Positions 1-10,116 of a DNA stretch of 64,000 nt are shown here, in pieces. Every line of letters starts with the position of its first letter. Within the stretch, counting starts at the first letter, position 1. Source of the stretch: Trebouxia sp. TZW2008 (Eukaryota > Chlorophyta > Trebouxiophyceae > Trebouxiales > Trebouxiaceae); assembly GCA_002118135.1 (NCBI GenBank), contig BDIU01000124.1, positions 1-64,000 on the forward strand. Reading direction: 5' to 3'. Under the pieces are notes generated by a model. The model was not told the origin of the DNA. It made no database searches and saw only the letters and a program-made list of their open reading frames with translations. The translations under genes were made by a program, and so were the position numbers.

Positions 1-102
1 CCCTAACCCTAAACCCTAAACCCTAAACCCTAAACCCTAAACCCTAAACCCTAAACCCTAACCTTAAACCCTAAACCCTAAACCCTAAACCCTAAACCCT
101 AG
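1..102. repeat. Telomere, CCCTAAA repeats
   Basis: Perfect to near-perfect CCCTAAA units from the first base, so the C-rich strand runs inward and the window begins at a chromosome end. The first unit is the shorter CCCTAA, and a variant patch (CCCTAACCTTAAA) lies near 54-66. The array stops at about 102 with a sharp change to unrelated sequence. TTTAGGG-type telomeres are known in land plants and many chlorophyte algae; Chlamydomonas has an extra T. Confidence 0.98.
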
Positions 103-865
103 GAGTTTCGGAGGGTCGGGCTGGCTTGTGTGTTGTACACTACTCCGTATGCATGTATGTGCATAGTTTCGCTTCAACCGATCGAGTCGAACTTTCGTCA
201 ATTTTGCGAACTTCACACGCAACTGTCGCGAAAAACATTGCTAAGTCGCCGTCTAATCAACCTTGAGCAACCTGAACGCCGCACGCTAGCTTATGATCGA
301 CTCACGCCCGGTTGTTCGAAAAGTCGAACAACATTGGGCACTTCATTGGTAACACTCGATCCCACCGTAATTACGCTTGACCGATCGAAATCGTCGCTGT
401 CAACTCCAATGAAGTAGTTGCGACGTAACACATCGATCAAACCGTAACTTCGCTTACAGCTCCAAAATTGTAAAAAATGTATACTGCTTTTTACGTGAGT
501 GTTTTCATAATTGATTCCATCTTGTGTCTTAGTTCTAATTTTGCCTTTCTTAATGGGTAACATGCAATCGATCGATATATTCGATTAATTTTGTGTCAAT
601 GTGTAGGTTTGCTGAAACACATCATTACGTGCGCTGGCCCGGGTTGAACGGGATTGCACTGATGAGGCAAAGCCCTCATGAACAAATCTTGAGTAGTTTT
701 GCAGATTGCTAATTTATTCTCTAACATTTTGCAACCTGTCAAATTGTTCAAATTGTTCCAACTTTCAAATTGTTCCAGCCTCGCAGACAAATCTTGCATG
801 TGAGAATTTGATGTTGGTAGTACTTAATTAATCGAAGTATTTGTAAACTTGCAATTTAAAAGGTT
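103..865. other. Subtelomeric spacer, no gene seen
   Basis: No recognisable protein. The open frames at 130-417 and 291-563 overlap on opposite strands and have no family-like features. The stretch contains many CGAT/TCGA words, is richer in CpG than the gene-dense part of the window, and turns AT-rich towards 540-860. Confidence 0.6.
311..332. repeat. 9-bp perfect inverted repeat (hairpin)
   Basis: GTTGTTCGA at 311-319 and TCGAACAAC at 324-332 are exact reverse complements separated by four bases. It could form a cruciform or stem-loop. No function can be assigned. Confidence 0.7.
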
Positions 866-1869
866 TTGACGTGCCAACCTTGCCAGCATGTCAACATCGA
901 CTCTGGTGACAACTGTGTGCCTTTAAGCTCCCGTGATTTTCGATGTCAGAGAGGTGCGCAAAGCTGTCATGCCTCATCTACGCTTCCATATGATCGCAGC
1001 TGGTTTCCCTTGCAGCGGCTTCTCGGGCGCTGGCCAGCGCAAGGGGTTTATGAATAAGCATAGCAGCCTTTTTTACGAGCTGCTGCGAATCACCAAAGAG
1101 TTCGGGCCAAAGCTGGTGTTCATGGAAAACACTCCACAGATCGTGGCATCAGGGGGTATGCACGTGATCGCGATCGAGTTCGGCAAGCTGATCGTATGAT
1201 CTTGATTGGATTGTGCTGCCGGCATTCTCCGTTGGTGCTCATCACGCAAGGTTCAGATGGTACTGCTTGGCTTGGAAGAGAGGGTACAAACACACGTGGA
1301 ACATACCGTTCACACAGGGTTTCGACTGGCCAAAGAAACCTCCGGTCAAAGATCGTATGGTAAAGACCAGAAGCAAACATGACTCCGAGCGTTTGGGCAT
1401 GCTCGGCAACGCGATCGTTCCCAATGCAGGTCGCCGAGCGTTTATAATTTTAGTAAGCGGTTTTCGAACAGGAGCGACATCAGAATTGATGCTAACGCCA
1501 CCAGCTACATGTGACATGCAACGGAGCAGAACATGGGAGCATCGCGGAGCCTTCATCAACAACCGATTATACAAGAAAAAGTGCAACAAATACCCCAAAC
1601 CCGACCTGAAGCTGGAGTTTTTCGCCACCAAACCGATCATTCCTTATAAACGCATCAGACGAGAGCTAGTCACGCAAGCTTCTAAACAACTCTGGGCTAC
1701 GCCACGTCAAAGTGTGCGTTTTCCTTCCAGGACTCTGACAGCGCGCACATTGTCGGACCTTCCCACACAGCTGGCTTTCGAAAAGCATACTCCCACAGGC
1801 AATCGTTTCGTGAATCCACGATTCGTGGAGCAATTGATGGGATACCCAAAGGACTGGACAAAGATTTAA
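866..1869 (+). pseudogene. Cytosine-C5 DNA methyltransferase relic, virus-like
   Basis: The reading frame beginning at 933 carries the catalytic motif IV region, AGFPCSGFSGAG, with the PC cysteine that attacks cytosine, then the motif VI-like FMENTPQI. The match continues in another frame from about 1195 (DWIVLPAFSVGAHHARFRW, motif VIII-like), LGNAIVP (motif X) and a C-terminus ending NPRFVEQLMGYPKDWT, typical of phage and large DNA virus enzymes. The frame change needs one extra base near 1191-1194; no intron borders explain it. A second shift is likely near 920, where the frame at 866 passes into the frame at 933. The SAM-binding motif I expected upstream is not visible, so the 5' end is truncated. 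Such enzymes methylate DNA cytosines; this copy should be dead. A viral origin is inferred from the C-terminal style. An ancient cellular copy is possible. Confidence 0.85.
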
Positions 1870-2519
1870 GCATTGTCGATAGAATGCGTGTGGTGGCGGG
1901 CTTGCTATAGCTGCTAACGGATGTTTGATGCAAGGCATCCAAGCCACTATGCTGTCAGCCTCCATTCGCAGTCCCAAACCATGTGTTTGGGACAACTAAA
2001 GTTTTGGGGAAAAAAAAAACTGTAAGGCTCAGACTGCAGCAACGGCAGTCCCCGACGTTGAACCCACTGACTAGATGACTTTTCATCACAAAAGTCACTG
2101 ACAAATGTTCATGCTTGATTGTAATATGTTAAGCCACCTCATGCAACACTTTTGCAGTGTCACCCAGGGTTTGCAGCTCACACCTGAGCACAGGTGAGTG
2201 CATGCAGCCTGAATTATGCTACGTGCATGAAAGGCTATGTGCTTTGGGTGACCACACTCCTAGGTGTTGTATCATAAGGTCATGAGCCCAAAGCAGCCTC
2301 CCCAAGAGTGTGGTCATCTCTACACAACCTTCAACATTAGCTCGGATGCAAGCCCCATGACATGATCACACACCCCACCCTAGGGAGGTGAGGCTGGTCT
2401 AGCAGAATTGCCTCAGAGTGAACATCTAAGAGTGGGCACCTTATTCATAACAAAAGTTCTCCCCTCCCTATCACTATTGGTTGCTCATGGCTGCGTTACC
2501 CTATGATAAAACATCTAGG
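1870..2519. other. Spacer, no gene seen
   Basis: No coding signal. CpG becomes scarce from about 2000 onward. A run of ten A's ends near 2020. Scattered GTGGTCA or complementary TGACCAC words appear near 2249 and 2310, single copies of the motif repeated regularly further on. Confidence 0.5.
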
Positions 2520-2819
2520 ACTATGGTCACCAAGCACTGCAAACAGACAAAGTCGCAGGCTTGCTCACAACCCAGCCTTCGGCCCAGCCCTGCACTCTGC
2601 ATGTTCAGAGAAATGGTGTGGTCATGACATGGTATTTGCATCTAATCTGTTTCAGTGCCAACCCACCAGGTGGGTTAGTTCAAGGCAATGCAGCCTAATC
2701 AACCCCAAGTGTGGTCATGACATAAGACCCAGCTTGGGGCATGCACAAGAGGATGTACCCAAGCCTGCATTGCCGCAGTCTTGGGCAATCACCTGAGACT
2801 GTGGTCACCTTGGGGCATG
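2520..2819. repeat. Degenerate direct repeats about 92 bases apart
   Basis: A GTGGTCAt/c core recurs near 2524 (as ATGGTCACC), 2618, 2710 and 2801, spaced 94, 92 and 91 bases. Two copies share the longer GTGTGGTCATGACAT and two are next to CTTGGGGCATGCA (2732 and 2811). The array lies directly downstream of the recombinase gene. It may be a recombinase binding array or an old tandem repeat. Confidence 0.6.
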
Positions 2820-2842
2820 CATACAAGCTGGCAGCTTGTATG
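2820..2842. repeat. Perfect 11-bp palindrome beside the recombinase stop codon
   Basis: CATACAAGCTG and CAGCTTGTATG flank one central G. The right edge is three bases beyond the recombinase stop codon. Tyrosine recombinases act at short inverted repeats around a core, and such a structure could also shape the mRNA 3' end. The site role is inference. Confidence 0.65.
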
Positions 2843-2845
2843 TTA

Positions 2846-3850
2846 TCATGAATCCAGCTGCGTAAATCCACTTGCTTTTGGGGAGATCCATTGATACTGG
2901 GCTTGTGTCTGGGTTGAATGACACATCTGCCTTGCCAGCTGCTCTCTATCCCTAATGGAGAGCTGACCATAGGCTAGCATGTGGCTGATGTAGCTATGTC
3001 TGAGCAGAGTGAGGGTGCAGGGCCTCCCAAACAGTCTCAGCAGGGTGCGCCTTGCATACATGGCAAACCCGCTGTGAGTATATGGTCGGCCTGTAGAGTT
3101 TTCCAAGAGCAGATAGTCTCTGGGGTGCCTCAAAAGGCTGGCTCTGAGCTCTGCTGTGAGCTCATTGCCCAAGGACCTGCTATACAGTTTTGGATTCATC
3201 CGATCTTGAGTCTTGAACTCTCTCAAGATGAGCACACCAGGTGTACTGCGATCATAAGGAAGCAAGATCTCATTTGGAGTTATCTGTTTCAAGAGAGCCT
3301 GCCTTGCAGCATCATCATCGCACTTCAGCATACGGACGGCGCATGCATGCAGATCATTTCTCAGGGGTGGGATCAAGCCTCCATAAAATGACAGCAAGAG
3401 CCTCTCTTTGCTACCCACTGGGAGTCTCTTTCTCACCTTTTGTAACTCTACATAGCTCACAAAACCTGCACGCTGCCTGTCAGTTGGCACATTGTCTTTG
3501 GCTCTGTCTCTTAGCACCGCATCTAGCTTGTCATATTGCTCCAAGAACAGATCATAGCTAATTTGCTCTTTTCTCTTCAGGTCCAACAGCTTGTATACTG
3601 CCAATATTGCTACAATCATGGTACGCTGTGTCCCAACTTCTGCATAGCTTTGCGCGATCCAATCCAGCACTTTGGTTGGATGCAGGGTCAAGACTTGGAT
3701 CAACGGCTTGTTGCCAGCTGCTGATGATATCAAGGCCAGTCTTTTGCAGTACCCTGTGCGCGTCTCCTCACTCAGGTGATCAGCTTTCAAGATGTGAGTC
3801 ATGACAGGGTCCACAGTCTTGGCCATGCAGTTTGTGCCTTCTGTGTCCAC
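2846..3850 (-). CDS. Tyrosine recombinase (integrase), intronless, Crypton- or virus-like
   Basis: A 334-residue single-exon ORF in an otherwise intron-rich genome. Residues about 1-130 fit an N-terminal core-binding helical domain. The C-terminal half has the tyrosine recombinase layout: Arg164 in GLIPPLRNDL, Arg284 in LTLLRHSYISH, His311 in MCHST and the nucleophile Tyr319 in AQYQWI. The box II position that is usually His (HxxR) is Thr281. PPLRND-type box I sequences are known to me from eukaryotic and algal-virus integrase-like proteins, so a Crypton-type transposon or a viral integrase are both possible. The frame is intact, with start ATG at 3850 and stop at 2846. It is followed by a palindrome and spaced repeats, and lies in CpG-poor DNA between CpG-rich flanks, which suggests a mobile element inserted in the subtelomere. 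Element ends are not resolved. Confidence 0.85.
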   Translation of the reverse strand: MDTEGTNCMAKTVDPVMTHILKADHLSEETRTGYCKRLALISSAAGNKPLIQVLTLHPTKVLDWIAQSYAEVGTQRTMIVAILAVYKLLDLKRKEQISYDLFLEQYDKLDAVLRDRAKDNVPTDRQRAGFVSYVELQKVRKRLPVGSKERLLLSFYGGLIPPLRNDLHACAVRMLKCDDDAARQALLKQITPNEILLPYDRSTPGVLILREFKTQDRMNPKLYSRSLGNELTAELRASLLRHPRDYLLLENSTGRPYTHSGFAMYARRTLLRLFGRPCTLTLLRHSYISHMLAYGQLSIRDREQLARQMCHSTQTQAQYQWISPKASGFTQLDS

Positions 3851-4767
3851 ATGTGATTAAATTACAAATTTGTGTTTAGAGCTGGTAAGCCAAATTCAAT
3901 TTTAAACTTGCAATCAAACGTTTGTATTTTCTCTTGATTCCAGTTTCACTCTTGACAATTTTATGAAATGACAAATCGACTTGGAATATATTTGTTGTCA
4001 ATTCCTGTAAGCTTGAACAAACAACTGTCACCATCAACATCAAAACACAAATCCAAAGTCAATCTTGTACAAATCTGTTGCAATCAAGGTCAACAATGCA
4101 CTGATCTGTGTGCTTGCCACACAGATCAGTCTACTATCTACTGTTACCAAACTGGTTTTCACAGCTAGCATTTTTGGCAAAATTGCAGCTGCTCTGTTGT
4201 TCAATGAAGGATTGTTGCAGATGATGCAAGATGAAGTGCATCAATACTCTAACTGGACCACTGCCTGTTTTGGTACATTTTCAGTAGGACGCCCCCATGT
4301 CTCAGTAGATTGGCAACTTTGTATCAACGCCTCCAAATTTGAGTTTGGCAACTTGTATGCAGTACCTGAGCTTGTAATTCAGGTTAGGATCGCGGAATAA
4401 CCTCGTCGTCGGAATTTTCTTCCTCGCGTAGCTCGTCACCGCAAAACAAGGTGCATAGCTCAACAACGTTTGTAACCAAATATTGTTCGATGATGCAACA
4501 CTTCACGTAGAAAACGTTTCGCAAATCACAAAAATCGACCGCGCCGAACGAGGGATCTTGACGAAATCCCTTTCTTCACTTTTTTTCAGCGCAAAGATCG
4601 ATGCCATGCTTTGCCTTGACAGCAAAACTAGATGATCAAAAGTCGTCAAGCTACGTTGCCCAGAGCAACAGGGACGGTGATCTAAGTTGTCAAGTTTGTG
4701 TCAAAGCAGTTTATATGCGCACGCAAGCTGTTTTCCTGCTCAATCGAAACTCGGGGCGCTTTGGAGA

Positions 4768-4816
4768 ACATTGAGGGCTCATTGGGAGCATTGAGGGGCT
4801 CATTGGGGGAACATTG
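4768..4816. repeat. Short tandem repeat of an ATTGAGGG(G)CTCATTGGG unit
   Basis: Two near-identical units of 20-21 bases (from 4768 and 4788) followed by a third partial ACATTGG. It lies in the CpG-rich patch and no gene is associated. Confidence 0.65.
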
Positions 4817-5117
4817 GCCCTGCCAACCGCCTTCCTTCGAAATTTGCTCAATTCGATACATGGCTTGCATGTTGAGCAATGTCTAGTGGGAAGAGGCACA
4901 CCTCCAACTGCCTCTTCGATGGTTGGCACTTGCTTATTAACAATTGCACGTGTGAAATGTTGACAGCTGAATCCTCTGAAAATTGGTCCGCAAGAATTTT
5001 CAAAATTTCATAGCTTGCTGGAGCTTTTCAACTTTTCTAAGTAGTCAACATTTCACGTACCTAATTGCTAACGAATCAAGGACCCTCTAGCAACGCTGTG
5101 AGTCTGGAGGGCGAACA

Positions 5118-5158
5118 CCCTCAATCGAACAACCGCCCTCAATCGAACAACCGCCCTC
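5118..5158. repeat. 18-bp tandem repeat, two copies plus a partial
   Basis: CCCTCAATCGAACAACCG occurs at 5118 and exactly again at 5136, then CCCTCCTCAATG begins a decayed third copy. It shares the CCCTCAAT word, in complement, with the ATTGAGGG repeat at 4768. Confidence 0.75.
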
Positions 5159-8100
5159 CTCAATGCGAAAATAAGTTTGCAGACCCTGGAGCAGAATGCG
5201 ATTGAAAACCCGATGTTTGATACGATCGAATAACGCAAGAGTGCCTGACTGTTGACCCAGGCCCTGTGCTTCCCAGCTAGCGCTAGTTTCTACGACGTCA
5301 TGGAGGGATGCTTGTGTATGAAATCTGTAATGATTGAGAGCCAAATGCACCTTTCAGCTCCAAAACTGATGCAGTTTTGCATGACCTGTAATCTTGATGC
5401 ATGTTTTGACTGCCCTTGGCTTTGCGTAGCGGCCTAGAAAAGCTTGCATGTCTTTCAAGTCTGAGGCATGTCCGTGTAGCCCATGCCAAACCAGTTTCAT
5501 GCAATTTTAGCCAATGCGCGCAGCTTACATACTTGCAAATGTCCATCCATGGTGCGCAAGCAGGTCCATACATGTTTGAAGTCCACCCATATTGACAATG
5601 TGCACAGCATTGCATTGTTCAAAGTATTAGTAGTAAGTTTTTGCCTCAACAAGTCTTGTTGCAACTATATCTGAGTTTGCACATTAGCTTAAGGCATTTT
5701 TAGAGGAATCCACCGCATGGGCTGCCTGCTTGGGCAAGCCTTACAGGTCATTGGGGTCCTCTCCACAGAATCTGAACAAGCTTGGGTTTGATGGGTTACC
5801 GTCTGATTGGCCGTATGTGTCTAGGTTGACAAGTATTTGTTTGATGGGACTTCAAGCAGCTATTTTGTAAAATTGGTTTTCACGATTGCAACATCAGGAC
5901 CCTACTAGTACCATTCATGTATTCACGCTTATTAGTATTCCCCAGCTGTTTGACTGCACGTTTTGGTCTCCACGAACTTGTTTTGAAAGACATACGATGT
6001 CACTTGACGGCAAATATCACTGCATTGGCAGGCCAGCGAACTGCACCTCCTCTGTCAGCTTCAAGTAGCCCTTCATGAGCGGAACTCGCTCATGAGGCGC
6101 CAGCATCCTCCATAGTCTGACTGGTACCTTTCAGCCAAGATGCTAAACTACTAGTCTTGTTACTGTATGCTGTAAGTGAAGACCAGCTTCTGCATGTGCA
6201 GAGTTGCCTGAAAACAGTCAACTCATTGTATGGTGCCATATCAAGCATTCATTGACATCTGCTGCATATGATATACCTGTTTCACATCCTTTCATCTATG
6301 TTGTAGTTTGTAGACAAGTGCTCATCAAACTTTTATAGGCACACATGTAGTGTGACTGCACATGCTCATGCTTAATGCTAATACAGATCACACTAGCGGT
6401 AATCACTGCAGCAATTGCTGCTGCTTTACCCGGCACGAGATTTGCCTATGAGCTTGTGCAAATAAATGCAGTATTTTGCGGATCCTGCCAATTGCTGTTG
6501 GCAGCAACACCCGCAAAGACAATCAGGTCAGGCTGAGTATGGCTTACACCAATGGGCAAACATGTAAGTAGCTCAATCATCTGCTTATTTACGCACAGAC
6601 AGGAGTCAATAAGAAGCCAGGGCCTCATTGTCCACATCATCATGCCCAGGTTCCCCAAAATGCGTCTGCATAACGACACACTTGAAGTGAACAATGGAAA
6701 AAGCTTGATTTTTATTGCATTCACTTTTGGCTAATCAGTACAGGTGTCAAACCTTGAGGGTTAGTCATAAATGATCCATGCCAGACAGCGTTGCTATGAC
6801 TCATGTGATAAGTAGCAGACAAAGCAGTTTTCTTCTTGCAGCACCTTGCAGCCGGATACTTACAGTTGCTGAGATGCAAAAAGCATAGCAGCCCGCTACA
6901 AGCATGCATCTAGGCAATCACAGGTTGATGATGTACACAGTCGTGCTTTCCTGAGATGAAATGATGCAAAATGCATTGGACAAAGGGGCAGCACTGCAAG
7001 TCGCTTGAGATGCCTTTGTAAAAAATCACCTGATGTGCCACAGCATAGCAAGCATGCTCCATGTGAATGAAGGAATGAAGCTGCTTCAAGGATGTCAACC
7101 GCTGTGCATTGATCCGCCATGTCTGCAATGCAAAGCATGTCCATGACAGGCACAGCAGATAGACCAATAGTTGGCGGACCATAGAGGCTCACACACCACC
7201 ATCTGGTGCAATCAATTGTTGGACATTGAGGAGAAGCCCACAAGTTCTGTCAATAAAGTCAGCAACAAGCGAGCTTGAGCACCTGCAAGGACTCCGCTTC
7301 TCTCTGTCGACGTGCTTCCAGTACACTTGCCTCAAAGACAGCTTGGTCGGAAGCTGTATGGTATGTCAAGTCAAACCTGTGGTGACAGCAGAATGTAAAG
7401 CCCACATCGCAAGGCATAAATTATAATGAGCATTCACTTTTTGTCACTGAGCTTGTCTACTTGTTCCAAAAAATGATGTAAGATTTGATGGCTTGAATGG
7501 GATCTGTCAAATCTTGAATTGCATGCAAAAATGATTGTTATGTCAAGTCTCCAGCGTCAATGGACACAAATTACTACAGTAGCTTCAGATTTTATGCAAC
7601 TTGGACTGTTTACAATCATCACTCATGCCAGCCATGCAAGATGGCGGCAAGTATGTGTCTACATGCGCTTTGACTATTGCTGAACCAGTTGTATCACCAG
7701 ACTAATGCATATGTGTGTGAAGGATGCATACAAATCTGCTCACAGCAAGTGTATGTCTCAAAAAACGTCAGCATATGTGGAATGTCAGGTCATGGCTTTT
7801 GGCTGAACTGTTTCAACATGCAGCATAAAAAAACTGGCTGCTTGAGGCAGAACTTACATTGAGTGAAAACAGTGACAGTGGGCTACGTGCTTGACCTGTC
7901 AGCTTTGGCTTTGCCTACTCCAGCTAGCTTGAAGCAGTGCTCAAAGATGGCTTGACTGCGTGGCATGTGGAAGTCACTTGTGACCACAGCTAGACGCCTG
8001 CTCATGCAAAATCACAGTAAATATGCTGGCAGCAAACGCTTACAAGCATAGTTAGGCCCCTGCTTGAGCTACCCCAGTGTCAAGGTGACAAAACTTCTGA

Positions 8101-9471
8101 AATGGCATATGTCATGTGCAACCCCTGGCTAAATTGTGCGCCATCAAGTCTCTCTGCTAAGCGCATATGCAGCTCTGTCCTTTATTGAGCAGCATGCTGC
8201 AAGCTGTTGAATGTAAATGCTGACTTGTCACCTGTCAGTCTCTAGTGGAGGTTTTTCTGATGCGCTCATGGCAACATGATGCAAGCAAGGTGAATGACAA
8301 CATGTCACTTCTGCATGTGCAAAGGAGCGACTGACCTCCATTTTGCAGGAATTGCATGGATGACCAAGCTGAAATAAGCATTGCCGACAGTGTCATAGCT
8401 TGAAACCTCTTTTAGTAGATGCTTGTTTGGCACACCCTGCAAACAAAAAGAAGATTGCAAAAACATTTTCTTAGACTCAATGCTTTCAAAGCCACCTCTC
8501 TTATCCTATGCAGATTTGCAAACTTGCAGCCTCACTCAGACCTCAAGCTATTGTTGTCTAAGCTCAATGCCATACTGCTTGCTGTAAGAAGGCATTGCCA
8601 AGCGCAAATCTGTTAGCATATCAACTCACGTCCTTGTGTAGATGTGCGGCGTAAGCTGATCCCTCATGAACCACATGACCTGTGTCAGACAGCACAGCTG
8701 GCTTATGGGGTGTGCCACCTCCCAAGCACAGTATTGGGCAAACTTCACCTGAGTCATGAAAAGCACATTGTCTCGAGCAAAGAGGCTTCATGTGGCTATC
8801 AGCAGACCATATTCATGAATGCGACATGCTGTGTGCTGTCAGTGTCTTTCACCTGAATGTTTATATAGCTGCAGTGCTGTCTGCAGACGTCGCTTGCCCC
8901 ACCCTGGAATGGCCCCTGTCGGAGTCAAGCCCCCGCCGAGGACTACTATGGCATCAAGGCTGGAAGTTTGGTGTTCAAGCTCCAAGATCCCATTTGAGTT
9001 GTGGGTGTGTTGTTGACAACGTATGGGCAAGTGGTGCTTTGCCCTGGCCTGAGATCGCTGCCCACGTTGTAGCAGAGCCCTAGGCCGAACGACCACAAGC
9101 TTTGCACTCTGCAAGCCCGGCAACTACTGTTGATCAGGGAGGCACGTAGGGGCACAGCGCTTTCAGAAGGGGCACAGCGCATTCAGAAGCAGAAAGTCTT
9201 GCACCTTGCGGTTTGAAGCAGCCATCATGTGCCAAGATGCCCATTGTGCTGCGGACGATGCCGCTTTCATGCCGGCGGGAGGGCCTCTGAAGTGCCACTC
9301 AGCTGATGATCGGACCGTCTGTCCTACTGCTGCAGCACCACCGGGAGCCCATGCTGCCAAAACATATCAAGCAGGCGCATATCCTTTGCACAAATCTGAG
9401 CGTGCTTTTGAGCTTTTAAACGTATGTGATGTGGTCGTGGCTACAAAGTAAAAGCATAGACAGCACTTTGT

Positions 9472-9474
<3 letters not shown>

Positions 9475-9509
<35 letters not shown>
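9475..9509. repeat. (CA)n microsatellite
   Basis: About 17 uninterrupted CA dinucleotides followed by a C run. The open frames reading VCVCVC on the minus strand here are artefacts of this repeat. Confidence 0.95.
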
Positions 9510-9511
<2 letters not shown>

Positions 9512-10116
9512 CCTTCCATTTGACAGATGACTTTCACAGGCTGAGGCAGTGGATGAACAGGCAGCTGATTTTCCACATATTGAACAATCACTTGCTATCT
9601 CGCAGCTGTCATTCCTCATATGAGGAATCACAAGAAAAGAGGGAGGACATGTATATGAAAGAAGTTCTGAGAGTTTGGGTCAAACTGAGACACAGCTTAA
9701 CTAGTAATAGCAGCCAAGTTGCACACTGCAATCGCATTTCACTTGCGTTTTGGACTAAACCTAGCAGAAACTTCACACCGACAAGCAGATGACACCATAC
9801 AGCAAGAGCACAATCAGATCAATTAAGAACCAACCTGGTGCAAGAATGCATGCTCATTGTCTCGCACCTGACAGAGAGCACTCTTGCTGAATAGATGCAA
9901 ACAAACCCAAAAAGCCCAGCGTTCGTCCAGATCCAAAATGTGTACCAGCCATCATGTGCTCTGTCAAACTTTGCTCTGATCAGCAAGCTCATCTGTGGAT
10001 GTCCTAAGCATATTGCTGTTGGACATGCCTGCGCATGCTTTGCTGAGCAAGCGCAGGAATGTTATTGATCACAAGACCTGACAATGTTCTGGACGGTCAA
10101 AAGCTCCGCAGCTATA

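Larger units (their letters stand above)
3851..10116. other. Long subtelomeric intergenic stretch, no recognisable gene
   Basis: Read on both strands, I find no conserved protein motif and no convincing exon chain. 3851-4380 is AT-rich and CpG-poor. 4380-5330 is CpG-rich, like the first 1.9 kb, and has short direct repeats. 5700-8850 is low-complexity TGCATG-rich DNA. 8880-9400 is again CpG-richer, with open frames on both strands that cannot be assigned. Open frames such as 4065-4400 and 9206-9451 show no family signature. Unrecognised lineage-specific exons or non-coding RNA genes could be hidden here. Confidence 0.5.

Noticed and set aside
866..4390. Bacterial-type restriction-modification or phage defence system
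   Set aside because: The methyltransferase is broken, no nuclease accompanies it, and the setting is a nuclear telomere; viral or transposon remains fit better.
4065..4400. Open frame of 111 residues on the plus strand
   Set aside because: No family motif, no exon partners, AT-rich intergenic context; most likely chance.
4698..4929. Overlapping frames with GSLGALRGSLGEHW
   Set aside because: Created by the short tandem repeat at 4768-4816; frames are open on both strands.
9206..9451. Ala/Pro/His-rich plus-strand frame
   Set aside because: CpG-richer DNA lacks stops by composition; a competing minus-strand frame is equally open and neither resembles a known protein.
9367..9631. Minus-strand frames with VCVCVC runs
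   Set aside because: Produced by the CA microsatellite at 9475-9509.
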